A stretch of DNA of 64,000 nucleotides from Cryptomeria japonica (Eukaryota > Streptophyta > Pinopsida > Cupressales > Cupressaceae): assembly GCF_030272615.1 (NCBI RefSeq), contig NC_081408.1, positions 200,780,341 through 200,844,340 on the forward strand, given 5' to 3'. Of this stretch, positions 1-10,935 are shown piece by piece. The position numbers were made by a program, and so were the translations under genes. The stretch's first letter is position 1; every line of letters begins with the position of its first letter. The notes under the pieces were generated by a model. It saw nothing but the letters and a program-made list of their open reading frames with translations. It searched no databases and was not told the DNA's origin.

Positions 1-1544
1 AGGATTTATTTTGCCTCCCTTGTTTTGATGATAACTCAAAGCTCTATATTGAGTAAAAGCTCCATGGTTTAATGACTCTTGATCAAATTCGTTTGATTTT
101 CCTTGAAGATATAGATGTATGTGACGTAAGAAGGTTCTATGTGAGACAAAGATTTTTCTATTAAGATAGAAAAATTTCCTTCTTTTGATGAAAGCCTTTG
201 AGCTTAATGGTCTTCTCTTCAAGTTGACATGTTGATGAAGATTCTTCTTTCTCAAGTTGTGAAGAATGGTCATATAGTTTGATACTTTTGTTGTTTGCTC
301 TTTTGTTTTTGATCTTTGTTGGGATTTGAAAATGTTTGGGTTGGATGAATACTTGTCTTTGGGAACTAGATTTTTGATTTTTTTCTTTGACAAGAAAACA
401 AAGCAAGCACACAAACACAAGATTGTTGCCTCAAAAGGCACAAATAAGTGTGGGTCTAGATCAACCCAACTTTTGGACTTTTTATGACCCTTTCTTTCCA
501 AAATGTTTTTGAGTATGTTTTTCCAAAAACCCTGAAGTCAGCTTAGTTTATCACTAGTCTTGACACAAAAATGAAGACACTTCAAATACACTTTATCCCC
601 AAGGTCAAATGGCTAGTTGCGATAATTTCAGCCCACATCTTGATATTTCTTCAACTTTGGTACTACATACCTTATGAATCCCACTGTGGCAGGTAAGGAT
701 GTGATATACTAAGTTTTGAATGAGCATAACAAATAGATGATCCCTATGATGGGGGAGTCACCACTTTTATGAGGCTACAAGTAACCTTTCAAAAAGCTAT
801 GTTTCTACTCAAGGAAATATGTATGGTGAGTATCTTGGGAGCAAAATCTTCTATACTCTTGCACTGAATTTATCACAAATATCCTCAATCAATAGAATGA
901 GTGGGCTACTACATAAAGGTGTTTAGTAATTTTTGATGTCTTTGGACATAAGTTCATTCTATAGTGACTCACTTAAGAGCCTTGTAAATTGTGGTGGGGC
1001 CCATTTGTCCTTTCAACAAGTTACACTGTAGGAACAACTATACCCAAGGATACAACTTTCGCTCACACCTGATTTCTATAGCAGCTCGAAGGATTTATCA
1101 TGCGAGGTTGTTCCCAAGAGTGATGTGTCTATTGGTAGGCCTCTCTTAAAAATAAAATTTTGAGTGTTACTAACACTTTTCTCTTGCACCGAGGTCCATG
1201 AAAGCCAAGGGAGAGGATAGTGTGTGTTAGAAGTAGGACCACTTGACCAACTTTGCACAAGTGTGCCAAACACAAAAGACACTTATTATTTTTAACTTAT
1301 CATTACAATGGTGATCGAACTATTCAGAGATGTTGCTCCAACAACCACGGTGTTCTTTTTATGCTTCAAAGGCAATATGTTGAGTAAACTAGGAAAAATG
1401 AAATCCTGGTCAACTTAATAAAAAGCACATTTGCTTGAAGTAACTTGCTTTGTAAAAAAACAAGTTGATTGTTCTTTTTATTTGCCCAAAAGTGTGGATT
1501 GTGAGTTTTTAACTTGAGTTGATGCAAGGAAATCAAAAGTTGTT

Positions 1545-1705
1545 TTGTTGAGTTTTAGGCGCCAAAATGAAGTGTTCAAGTTTGCCTATCTTGCATGAAA
1601 AAAAACCAAATTTGTTGTGAGTTTTAATACACTAAAATGAATTGTTTGAAGTTTGATTTTTAAGCACCAAATGAAGTATTTTAAGTTTGTTTTAACTTGC
1701 AATAA
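1545..1705. repeat. Degenerate direct repeats in leader of element I
   Basis: Three imperfect copies, roughly 60-75 bases apart, of a unit containing CACCAAAATGAAGTGTT followed by AAGTTTG. The copies begin near 1560, 1630 and 1665. They are non-coding and lie in the leader of element I. Confidence 0.5.
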
Positions 1706-1849
1706 AATCAAGAAAAGGGAATTTCTAAAATTTTAGGGAATAAAATGGGTTAGTTCAAACCTGCACAAGAAACGAAAAGTCAGTAAAATCCGAACATGTG
1801 GTGGGCTTCCACAAGCCTAAGAAAAATTAATTTATCGGTTATAAGGCAT

Positions 1850-2125
1850 TTTTTACAATGCTCTATTACAATAGTGCTACTCTGTGTGAGAACAAAAGTG
1901 CTACTTAACACAAAAGTGTGATAATAAGGATATAAGCGCTAAAAGATAATATTATACAAAAAGATAAATGCGCTAATAAGGGAACAAAAGCACTACTTAA
2001 GGGTCAATAGCACTATAATATAGCCAACAATGATAAGATTTGGGAAAATAGCGCTATTGTAGAGACAATAACGCTAAAAGACCAAATTTGTGATAGCGCT
2101 AAAGCGTGAACAAAAGTGCCAAAGC
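1850..2125. repeat. Cluster of AGCGCT-type palindromes near primer site
   Basis: About ten occurrences of AGCGCT or one-base variants (AGTGCT, TGCGCT, AGCACT, AACGCT) spaced roughly 20-40 bases apart. On the minus strand they fall 65-350 bases downstream of the primer binding site of element I, inside its leader. AGCGCT is self-complementary. No coding potential is visible. Confidence 0.6.
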
Positions 2126-2189
2126 GCGACCTGTGTGTCAAGTAAAATAGTCAAAAAGTTAGTTTTCCAAAAAAAGTTGGTCTTCAATT

Positions 2190-2205
2190 CACATTGGGTT
2201 CACCA
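2190..2205 (-). promoter_or_regulatory. Primer binding site of element I
   Basis: The minus strand reads TGGTGAACCCAATGTG two bases from the LTR edge at 2208. Elements D and M carry the same TGGTGAACCC core next to their LTRs. The tRNA primer was not identified. Confidence 0.65.
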
Positions 2206-2207
2206 AA

Positions 2208-3705
2208 TGATGCTTTACAAAATGGGATGGTTAGAAAAAACTATGGTGAGATAACACACTAAAAACAGAAGAAACAAAGAGAGTTAGTGTTAATCAAAAA
2301 AAGACTATTCTAAGCAGGCATACCAAGAGAGACACTAAAAACACAATAAAACATTTAACTATGAAAATAAATGCAAGAAGATATCTCCAAATGCCTTCCA
2401 CCATGTTGGTAGCTTCTCCTTCCTTGTTCCTCTCCTCTCAAAGTTCCAAATTAGTGTAGCTCTCACCAACTTTTTGCACTATGTATGCCTTATGCAGATT
2501 CAAGATTGAAAAATGATTAATCTAATGCTATGCAAGAGTGAAGCAAACTAATATTAGATGCTATAAAATGAGAAATAATTTATTTTAGACCAAAATAATG
2601 ATGTATTATTGATTTATGCTAAATGCTCTTCTCTAAAATTCACTATAGTGTAAATGCATGCAATTTTTCAGGATTATGGCTAAGAATCGTAAATGCTTGA
2701 GGATGCTTGAGGATTTGAAAATGAGGAATGTGAGCTCTATTTATAGGTAAAATGGAGCAATGAATGGTTTAGATTGAGTAATCTAAACAAGGGTCGGGAT
2801 TGAATGGTTTATGATCTATGTGAGGAATTTCAACCCAATCCCAGGATGACAAGTGTCAACATGAGATGGGTTGAGAGGAGAGAGAAGAAACATTAAATGC
2901 TTGACATGACCTAAGAGTTAGCTTGGAAGGTAAGGTTAAGGTTGGGTTGAGTAAATAAATTCATTATTTGAAGAATAATTCTTTTATCCAATGGATAAAA
3001 CCTTGTGCAAGAGTTAGTGAGGATAACCATGGTCAAAGCAATAAATGCTTGAGGAGACACATGGGTTACATGAAGGTTGAGTTAGGGGTCAAAGTCCCTA
3101 ACCATGGGTGCAAGTGGATTTAGCCATAAATGGTCATGTAAGAGCCATTAGTGGTTTGGAAGACTTTAGAGGTTAGATTGTTGAACATAGAAAGCATTTA
3201 ATGCTTTTCAAAGACTTTGAAGTCTTTGAGAAGTGACTCCAAGTTCCTTAGGAGTGTGACAATAATTAGGGGATGGATTAGGATAATTAAGAAGGGGCTA
3301 GAAGAATCTAGAAGGGGGTTAGAATTTGCAAGTGGGTTTGGTGGGTGAGGGAAAATAGGATTTTTATTAAAATAAAATTCATTTATTTTAACAAATAGGT
3401 GCAAGTTGCATTTTTAGGAGAATGCGAGTGGGGGTGATTTTAATGATTTAAATAAATGTTTTATTTAATTTATTTAAAAGAGGAAAGGGGATTAAATAAA
3501 ATAAATAGGATTTATTCATTTAATTGATTGTGAATTTAGTTTAATGAATTAATTAAAATAAATTAAATAATTTATTTAATTAATAGGAGAATATTTGAAG
3601 ATGAATTAATTAATGTTAATTTAATTAACTGATGGCTAGTGGATTTTTAATCAAATAAATAGCAAATATTCATTTTATTAAAATGGACAAAATTATGTGA
3701 CTACA
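2208..3705 (-). repeat. 5' LTR of element I (1,498 bp)
   Basis: TG...CA boundaries on the minus strand (TGTAGTCACA to GCATCA). A TATA-like CTATTTATAGG lies near 2737. The stretch 3440-3660 is a very AT-rich series of TTAATTTAATT-type words. The partner LTR lies outside the window. Confidence 0.7.
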
Positions 3706-4535
3706 TGATCTATCTTATAGGTTGGTGTAATCATCTTCAAAATAGGTAATGTGTCATCAATAGCCTTAAATGCTAAGGCATTGCAATCTGTTATCCTCTT
3801 AATTGAATCCAAAAGAACATCTATTACATTAGTGGGTCTGAATTCTCTAATAGATGTGCTTGGTTTTGTAATAGATTTCCTTTCAACAAATACCTGCCCT
3901 ATTTCCTTAACTATTTCTTCCTTGTTTCCATCAATTGCTTCCTCTTTATTTACATTTTCTGTTGGTTTCTCTGTCTGTGTTATTACCTGTGATTCTTCTG
4001 GTTTATAAGTTTGAGTAAGTACCTCTGCATCTACCAGTTTCTCTGTCTCTGGTTTCTCAGTGTTAGTTACCTTAGCCTCTTTAGGTATCTCAATGTTTTG
4101 AGAGTCAAAAGTGTGTGTCGGTGACTCAGAGATCTCACTGTTCTTAACATCAGTTGCCTTAACCTCTACAGTCTCTTTATCCATAACAATGTTAAAATCT
4201 TGTGTATCAACATTCATAGTGAATAGAATTTCAGAATTCGGGTTAGTGTCATCATGTGTTACCTCTTCAGTTGCCTTATCTGGTTGATTGTTTGTATGTA
4301 CCGGTGTATCTAAAGTTATTGGTGGAGTATCTTGTGTTGGTGGAGGAATGTTATCTGTGACCTTTATAATAGGTATACTACCAATTTTTCTTTTACCTTT
4401 GTCCTTTTGGTATACCTTCGCAAAAGATTTATCCATTTTCTTTCTCTCCCTTTCCTCTTTCTTTTCTTTTTCAACAAATTTTTTGTCCCATTTGTCTCCA
4501 GTTTCATCAACTATCTCTTTTACTTTCCTAGCCAT
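3693..4535 (-). pseudogene. H extra ORF, third segment (acidic C-terminal part)
   Basis: A 280-codon segment in the same frame as the segments at 4548-5381 and 5394-6392, from which it is separated by single stop codons. It begins with a Lys/Glu-rich stretch (residues 1-50) and continues as a Thr/Pro/Glu-rich low-complexity region (60-220). No domain is recognised. Its last four codons and its stop lie in the LTR of element I (which ends at 3705), so the true C-terminus was cut off by that insertion. Function unknown; inferred to be part of an additional, non-gag/pol ORF of element H. Confidence 0.55.
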
Positions 4536-4547
4536 TAGGCTAACATG

Positions 4548-5381
4548 TTAGTGTCCACTCACAAAAGCTGACCGGTTTGCTTCAAAAATCAGTTCATCAA
4601 TTTCCCCTTTAGAATTTATAGGGTGCACTGCCAATAATGCTTCCACTTTTAACTTTTTATCTAATTCCATCACTGACATTCTTTTAGCTTCTAATCTTAG
4701 ATACAAGTCATTCAATAGATCATCTACAAATTCAATCAAAATGTTCTTATAGATGTCTAAATGCAAAATAATAGTAGCGTTAATTGTGTCCTTGTCAGAA
4801 TCTTTGAATGAATGACACAATTTTCTCACATTACTGAGATTACCTTCTTGTGTTATCTTATTTACCAGTTCCTTCGATGTAAGGGTGTCTGGTGTATTAG
4901 GTTGTTTCCTCTTAGGAGTTAGCTTCTTCTTAGGCTCCCTTATAGCCTGTTGCTTCTTCCTTAAAGTTCTTGTCTTTTTAGGAAAAGGAGAATGTATCAG
5001 TGAGGGTATCCTCTTCTTGCTTTCTACTCTCTTGAACTCAGATTCTTTTCCATTGTCTGTATCTGAAGAAGTGACAACTGGTGAAACATGAGGTACCAGT
5101 TCCAATCTTTCCAGTTCGCTAGAAGATGTACCACTCAAGTTCATTACATTTTCCTTAACCTCCTTAGCCATCTTGGATGCATCTCTAATAAATTTATCTC
5201 TTCTTTTTCTCTGCTTCTGCATCGAAACAATACTCTCAATGGAATCAAAACTACCAAAAATTTCTTTAGATGGTTCCTTAGGTGCATCGAGAAGTGTTTT
5301 ATCATACGCTTCAAAAATATATAGATCAACTTCATAACCCAATTTTTTTATCCAAATAGTTCTAGGAGTAACAACTTCCAT
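4548..5381 (-). pseudogene. H extra ORF, second segment
   Basis: A 277-codon segment in frame with its neighbours on both sides; one TGA separates it from the upstream segment and one TAA from the downstream one. The region around residues 130-170 is strongly basic (Lys/Arg clusters such as KKKLTPKRK), which could act in nuclear localisation or nucleic-acid binding, by inference. The C-terminal third looks alpha-helical. No family is recognised from the sequence. Confidence 0.55.
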
Positions 5382-5393
5382 CCATGTTTCATC

Positions 5394-6392
5394 TCATTTG
5401 ACTCCAAAACAATTTTTCTTATCATACTTGTCTATAATGCTTTGTGGTATCCTTTCTCTAGCCTTCATCTTAGTTTGGAGGTTTTTGAAGTTGTCTGCTA
5501 TAATGTTATCACTGTTAGAGCCCATACTAGTGATAGCTTCTGTGATTTGTTTGCCTACTAGGATGTCATATCCAAAGTCCTTATGACCAATGTTGGGTAT
5601 CTCTTTGGTGAAGTAAAGTATCAAACACACAAGCAGGTTGCCAAAATGGAATGTCCTCTTCTTGTCACCCTTAATCTTTTTCAGGTTTTCAATTAGTTCA
5701 TCCTTAAGCCATTTGTAGATATCAATCCTAGCATTTTTTTTAACCATCTCATATGCACTATGAATACATAAGCTGGAAACAAAGTTTAATCTATTTACAT
5801 GAGTTACTCTATAGCCAAGTACCATGCTCACATATCTCACATTTGCATTAGTAATGTCATTAACCCTAAGAGATATGTTGTCGGATGTGACTCCGGTTAG
5901 GTCCATAACACCCTTGTTAGGTATCTTATTTGTTTTGTCGGGCCTACTACCAGTTGAGGGTAAACCAGTAATTGCCTTGATTTCTTCCTGTGAGATTTTA
6001 AAAACAGAGTCTAGCCACATAAACTCTCCATGAACTTTGCTCATTACAAGGCAAACTAATTCCTTCAGAAATTCAAGTATGTTCAATATTTCAAAATATG
6101 CTAGGTCTCCTACAATCTTATGCTCCAGTTTAATGAAACCTTGTTCATCAGTAATAAAATCATTGTACATGTTCTTTAAATCATTAGTCCCTAAATTTTC
6201 AATGTTGTAGTGAATGTAAATCCTCGGGTCTTCAGCAAAAGCGACTCCCTTCAAAAAATTTGAAAAAGCCTCGATAGAATCATCTTGCTTGGCAATTTCA
6301 AGGATGATTTTAAATATAGGTCTAGGGTGCTTCATGTTTTCTACTACAGTAGGGTTTGCAATAAACTCAGGTGTAGAAGATGAAGATGTCAT
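5394..6392 (-). pseudogene. H extra ORF, first segment (plant mobile-domain-like)
   Basis: A 332-codon segment opening MTSSSSTPEF. The stretch around residues 110-150 (HGEFMWLDSVFKISQEEIKA, then ITGLPSTG) resembles the 'test for a GLP' signature I associate with proteins linked to plant LTR elements and with the plant mobile domain. That is recall, not a search. In frame with the next two segments, so the original ORF was about 900 codons. The same frame extends upstream to about 6641 through three stops. Role unknown; its place after gag suggests an additional element-encoded protein. Confidence 0.55.
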
Positions 6393-6641
6393 TTAGAAAG
6401 ATAAACACCTCTTGCTTTAAATCTTGAATTCCTGAAAAACACTTTGTTACTTTGCCTTAGGATACCTTTGCTCAATTTTACGGTCTTTGAATGCTTGGAT
6501 GCTTGGTGGTTTGAAATGAGGGTTTTTGGGTGCCTTATAACCAAAAACTTCTTCAAAAATTGCATTAAATGCTTGCCAGTTAAGTGAAATCTTAAGACAT
6601 CTGCCGGTAAAGAAGAAATGTGTCTTTTTACCATCAACCAA
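6389..6641 (-). pseudogene. H extra ORF, upstream in-frame remnant
   Basis: A 64-codon open stretch (6447-6641) in the same frame as the ~900-codon ORF, containing WQAFNAIFEEVFGYKAP. It is followed by three stops before the ATG at 6392. Amino-acid use resembles the downstream ORF, so it is probably the original N-terminal part. An alternative-frame ORF ending at 6389 is judged to be a shadow. Confidence 0.4.
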
Positions 6642-6856
6642 GGGTAGAATGCATGATTTTCAACTTGCTGCCATACCCCCTAAGGATTATTCCTTAGTTA
6701 GATGAAGAATCTCCTACCGGTGGAGGGTTACTCTATTCTACCAGTGCAGAAACAGATTCATCAACTCTCTGATCTCTCTTCTTAATCCATTGTTTTGAAA
6801 ATTCTTTCTTTATTTCATTTACCTTTTCTTTTCCTTTATCATTAGATCCTTTATTG

Positions 6857-7140
6857 TTTGCCGGTATAGTCTTGATTCTACAAAATTTTGCAATATGCCC
6901 AATCTTGTTACATGCATAACAAGTTACATTATTCCTCTGAATATCCTTTCCATATCCTTGACCGGTTTGTGTTCTGCATCGATTAGATAAATGTCCTAAT
7001 CTACCATGAACATATCATTTCACATTCATTCTATAATTTTCTGGATTGTGACCAACTTTATTGCATTTGGAACATTAACCGGTGGGTAAGTTTGTATTCT
7101 GATTATTTATAAATCTACATTGAGTTTCTCTATGGCCAAA
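6857..7140 (-). other. Zinc-knuckle array of H gag
   Basis: Reading the minus strand from about 7135 to 6870 gives four CCHC-type units: CFNCNKFGHRETQC (complete), CSKCNKVGHNPENY (last Cys lost), a unit of which GRLGHLSNRC remains, and CYACNKIGHIAKFC (complete). Stops lie after the first unit and between the second and third. Plant copia gag proteins normally have one or two knuckles, so an array of four is unusual. Expected role: RNA binding by nucleocapsid. Confidence 0.6.
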
Positions 7141-7787
7141 TTTGTTGCAATTGAAACATTTCCCATTAAATTTATAAGAATTAGGTTGTCTTACCGGTAT
7201 GCTATGATCTTGATTACTTACAGTCTCAAAACTTTCTCCATGTTCAAATCCAAGTCCAATTGTATCTCCATCAGGTTTTTGTCTTTTCAACATGTCATCA
7301 AGTCTTTCTGAAATTTTCTTGAATTTGTCTTTGTGTTCATTTGCAGTGATCAACTCATTTTCTAGAATGACAATTTGTCTCCTAAGCTCCTCTTTATATC
7401 ATGTTGCATGTGAATCGGATCTATTTTTAGCATATCATTCTCATGACAAAGTCTCAGATTTTCATTTGCTCCATCATTAAGTCTTCTAGTCAAGTCTTCT
7501 TCATTCTTCTTTCTGTCTTCAATATCCTTACATATCCTCATTGTCAGATCTTCCTCTTCATTCCTCATGTTAGTGTTCTCTTGTCTCAACTTCTCTGCAA
7601 TATCACTATGAGTTTCATTTTCATCATCATGTTTCTGTATTTGCTCATGAAGTGCCTTCCTCTTGTATTGTGCTATAACCAAGTTCTCCTGTATTCCTTT
7701 AATGAATTCCTTAACAATCCTTAGATCATCTTCAAGTTTGATATTCTTCAATTTTTCTGCATCAAAATCTTCAAGAGCGCCTTCCAA
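7075..7787 (-). pseudogene. H gag: coiled coil plus zinc knuckle
   Basis: Two overlapping-frame pieces. 7362-7787 (141 codons) is a heptad-like Lys/Glu/Leu-rich coiled coil (EKLRQENTNMRNEEEDL and similar). 7075-7353 continues it in another frame and ends in the first zinc knuckle, CFNCNKFGHRETQC. A frameshift near 7357 joins them. This is the Gag-like structural protein of element H; its position just after the primer site fits. No intact start remains, and the frame is interrupted between 7788 and the primer site at 7867. Not functional as it stands. Confidence 0.65.
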
Positions 7788-7866
7788 CTATTTTCTCAAA
7801 CTCTCCATCGGTACCAGTTTTAGAATCTTCCTCAAGTTGTCAAGCTTTTGCAAATAGAGTACCAAG

Positions 7867-7878
7867 CTCTGATATCAA
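7867..7878 (-). promoter_or_regulatory. Primer binding site of element H
   Basis: The minus strand reads TGATATCAGAGC, one transition away from the TGGTATCAGAGC primer site complementary to initiator Met tRNA. It sits next to the LTR end. Confidence 0.75.
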
Positions 7879-7881
7879 ATT

Positions 7882-8735
7882 TTAGATACAATTATAGTCC
7901 CAAAGACACTGACAGGGGGGTGAATTAGTGTCTAACCAATTAGTGGAATATTTGAACTTATTTATAACTTTGCAACTCAAATTAATGTACTCGTAAACAA
8001 GCAATAGTGCAGTAAAGAGAAATAACAGAGACAAAATAAATGCACACCATAACACAAGATGCTTTGGTGAGGAAACCCGGTGTGGGAAAAACCTCAGTGG
8101 GATTTGTGACCCATAATATTTACTCACTATCCAATATGAATAAATATTACTTACAACAGGGGCCTGCACATGCAGGAAGGACAACAACCTAGAGCTCACT
8201 GCTCAATAGAAGAGTCTCACTAACTACAAAATGGATAATTAAATCCAATATAATGTACTGCTCAAAATAGCATCTGCAATGCTTGATTCAGTACCAGTTT
8301 AAGCTCTTTCAGAAACCTTAACCAAAAACTTTTCCAATGAATGACATTTACTTACATAACCTATTTTCCTTATTACAAATTCCTTTCGCTATCTTCCACA
8401 TAATATGCTTCTATTTCATTCTATTCCATTCCATTCCAAAAATGACTTATTAGATCTCATACATATGTGAGTGTTTACAATACATCATGTTGGCTAAAAA
8501 ATAATTAATTACATTTACAATATAATTCACATAAATTAAACTTTGTCTCATGTCGGTCTGAGTGTCGGTATACTTCATTGCCAGTGTAATCTAGATGCTA
8601 GTGAATGTACCTTTGTTGTGCCTGTCGGTGCCAATAGATGATGTTTGTGTTGCCAGTGAAACTGTTCAACCTGTTACCGGTTGGTTGCCATCAATGACAA
8701 CATCAACCATTTTCATTGAGTGTAGAATGCCAACA
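7882..8735 (-). repeat. 5' LTR of element H (~854 bp)
   Basis: The outer edge is clear (minus-strand TGTTGGCATTC at 8735). The inner edge is approximate, as the expected terminal CA is not evident. It contains the U3 near-palindrome at 8685-8700, the hairpin motif at 8071-8093 and the C-tract at about 7913-7918 (a G run on the plus strand). Confidence 0.7.
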
Positions 8736-9065
8736 AAAAATAGACATAACTTTGAGAAATAAGGAGGACCTACCCACAAGAAATATTAATGCACAGATAG
8801 GAAAATATTGAGGGACCGCTAAACAAATAAATTAATGCCTAGGAAATAAAATGGCCTTGCCAACATTACTAAAACCCTTGGACTTAAGTGAAAAAAGGTA
8901 ATGCAGAATTATAACATGTTTAGGGATTTTTAACACAAGACTTAGTGAAAAAGCATAAACCCTAAACCCTAAGCCTGAAACACAAGACACAGAGCCAAAT
9001 AAATTCAAATTGACTAGTATTTTTACTAAGGCATAAAAAAAAATTGCATAGTCATTTTCCAAACT
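8736..9065. other. Unassigned segment between H and G
   Basis: About 330 bases I cannot assign. It includes two tandem AAACCCT words near 8960, too few to be telomeric. An ORF at 8832-9062 matches nothing I recognise. Confidence 0.4.
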
Positions 9066-9853
9066 ATCACTTCCAAAGTATCCTCAAAAAGTAACCAACA
9101 AACTTAGTAGCTTTGTTCAAAACAATGCTCTTCAGTAACCCATACAATCACACAACCTCTTTAAAAAATAGATCTGCTACATGAATTGCATCTATTGTCT
9201 TCTTACAAGGTATAAAATGTGTCATCTTTGAAAATCTATCCACCACGACAAATATAGAATCATTTCCTCTCTAATTCTTCAGCAATTCTAATATGAAATC
9301 CATGCTTATATCTTCCCAAGGTCTCTTTAGTACTATCAAAGGATTATACAATCTAGTGTTCTTACTACTTCCTTTTGTAACTCTGAACAAATTTATTGAC
9401 ATCTATATGAATCTGAGTGCAAAAGTAATTCTCTCTCACCAAATCCTTTGTCTTATCAATCCCAAAATGTCCTGCCAATCCTCCACTATGTTTCTCCTTG
9501 ATCAAAATGTCTCTCATAGAACTCCAGGGTATACACAACTGATTTCCCCTAAACAACATCTCATCCTGAATAAAATAATCCAACCACTTACTCTGGTATG
9601 CAACAACAGGTTCAGCACAAGCTCTCCAAGGTTTCGCAAAATCAGGATCTTTCGCATATAGGGTCTTCAATTCATCAAATCCCAATACTGCAACTCTCAT
9701 CTCTTTTATCAAATTTATTCTTCTACTCAAGGCATCAGTGACCCTATTTGACTTCCCACTCCGATGTTTAAAAACAAAAGTATAACTCTTCATAAACTCA
9801 ACCCATCTCATATGTCTCTGATTCAACTTACTCTGACTACTCAAATACTGCAA
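9066..9853 (-). pseudogene. G RNase H end and integrase (truncated)
   Basis: The 9365-9853 segment opens with the end of RNase H (FKHRSGKSNRVTDALSRR) and runs into the integrase N-terminal zinc-binding region (HSGGLAGHFGIDKTKDLVRENYF). Past a stop, the same strand continues to about 9070 with the integrase core: WEDISMDFILELL, then [19 protein letters not shown]. The first catalytic Asp lies in SMDFI. The second half of the core, including the last catalytic Glu, is missing because the element ends at about 9066. Inactive. Integrase would insert the cDNA into host chromosomes. Confidence 0.8.
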
Positions 9854-9856
9854 AGC

Positions 9857-10440
9857 CTATTGGTCCATGTACAAAACAAACTTCTTAGTAAATAAATAGT
9901 GTCTCCACTTCTTCAAGGCTTGAATTATGGCATAGAACTCTTGATCATACACTGAATATCTTCTTCTTGTAGCATTCAACTTCTCACTAAAATATGTTAC
10001 ACGTCTTCCTTCCTGGGTCAGTACAACTCCAATTGTACTTCCACTAGCATCACAATCCACCTGAAAGACTTTATTGAAATCTGATAAGGCTAACACAATT
10101 TGCTCAGTCACCTTTTCTTTAACAACTCAAAACTCTGGTTTGCTCTAGTTGTCCACTTAAAATTGTTCCAGTCTCCCCTCATTGTCTCAATCATAGGGCT
10201 ACAAATTGTAGTTAATTTATGATGAACTTCCAATAGAAACTAGCTAGTCCATGAAATGATCTTACCTCTCCAATACTCTCTGGTGTAGGTCATTCAATAA
10301 TTTCTTTCACTTTCTTAGGGTCCATCTTCAGTCCATCCGTAGATATTACAAAAACCAACTATACAAGCTCCTCCTTCATGAAACTACACTTTTCAGATTA
10401 ATCAGCAACTTCTTTTCTCTTGGTCTCTACAAAACTTGTC
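9857..10440 (-). pseudogene. G RT C-terminus and RNase H
   Basis: 9857-10111 encodes the RT/RNase H junction: FQVDCDASGSTIGVVLTQEG, then ATRRRYSVYDQEFYAIIQAL. This is the gypsy-type RNase H start, with catalytic Asp in VDCDAS and Glu in DQEF. Upstream, 10112-10440 encodes the RT thumb with several stops (EELV, FVISTDGLKMDPKKVKEIIE). Its upstream edge at 10440 abuts solo LTR C. Degrades the RNA of the RNA/DNA hybrid in an active element; broken here. Confidence 0.8.
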
Positions 10441-10445
10441 TCACA

Positions 10446-10935
10446 TGTTGGAAACCAATAACACTGAGAGGGGGGGTGAATTGGTATTATACCAAAATAG
10501 TAGATTTTTGGCTTTATTTAAAAAACTCATATTCCAATCGGTATACCGGTACATAGAGAATTGAAAGAAGTAAAGAAAGTAATAAGTCAATCACACAAAT
10601 GAGAATCATAACACACAAATTTATACGTGGAAAACCTCAAAGGCAAAAAACCATAGTGGAATTTGTGACCCACAATATCAATCCATTGGCCATATGAAGA
10701 GATATTACAAAATATGAGGGGCTTGCACTTGTAGGAAGGCTTATAGCCTAGAGCACACTGCTGAATTACAATAGGAGCCTCACTGACTACATAAAATTCT
10801 AAACTACAATATGGAGAAGTGTGAACTGTTAAGATAGCATCTTCTATGCCATAATCTAGTTTTGGTTTAAGCTTTGTATGTTCCGATTTGAAAAACTAAA
10901 CCCAATTATTGAAATAACCCTTACAATAAATTCCT
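10446..10935 (-). repeat. Solo LTR C, left half
   Basis: A copia-type LTR in minus orientation, broken by element A. The left half starts TGTTGGAAACC on the plus strand after TCACA (10441-10445); the right half is 40706-41153. The combined length is 938 bp. No internal sequence is attached, so it is a solo LTR. It shows the C-tract (10469-10476) and the hairpin motif (10627-10652). Confidence 0.85.

Larger units (their letters stand above)
1..3705 (-). mobile_element. Element I: gypsy-like LTR element, 5' end only
   Basis: A minus-strand LTR retroelement whose 5' LTR lies at 2208-3705 and whose leader and internal region run off the left edge. Orientation is set by a primer-binding-type sequence (reverse complement TGGTGAACCCAATGTG) next to the inner LTR edge. 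The LTR starts TGTAGTCACA and ends GCATCA on the minus strand. It is inserted into element H at 3705/3706, with TGATC following; the other copy of the target duplication is outside the window. Positions 1-2190 contain no ORF I recognise; the short ORFs at 161-418 and 1076-1282 resemble no known protein and are probably chance. Superfamily is inferred from similarity of LTR edges and primer site to element D. Confidence 0.7.
3706..8735 (-). mobile_element. Element H: copia-type LTR element, truncated
   Basis: Minus strand. The LTR is at 7882-8735, the primer site at 7867-7878, then a decayed gag with zinc knuckles, then a ~900-codon extra reading frame cut at 3706 by element I. No protease, integrase or RT is present in the window; they may lie beyond element I or be absent. 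The LTR starts TGTTGGCATTC and carries the C-tract and U3 near-palindrome shared by the other copia LTRs here. The target duplication cannot be checked because the other end is out of view. Confidence 0.7.

Noticed and set aside
3693-4551. Plus-strand ORFs opposite the H ORF (3751-4008, 4288-4551)
   Set aside because: Antisense shadows of the minus-strand coding frame with no domain of their own.
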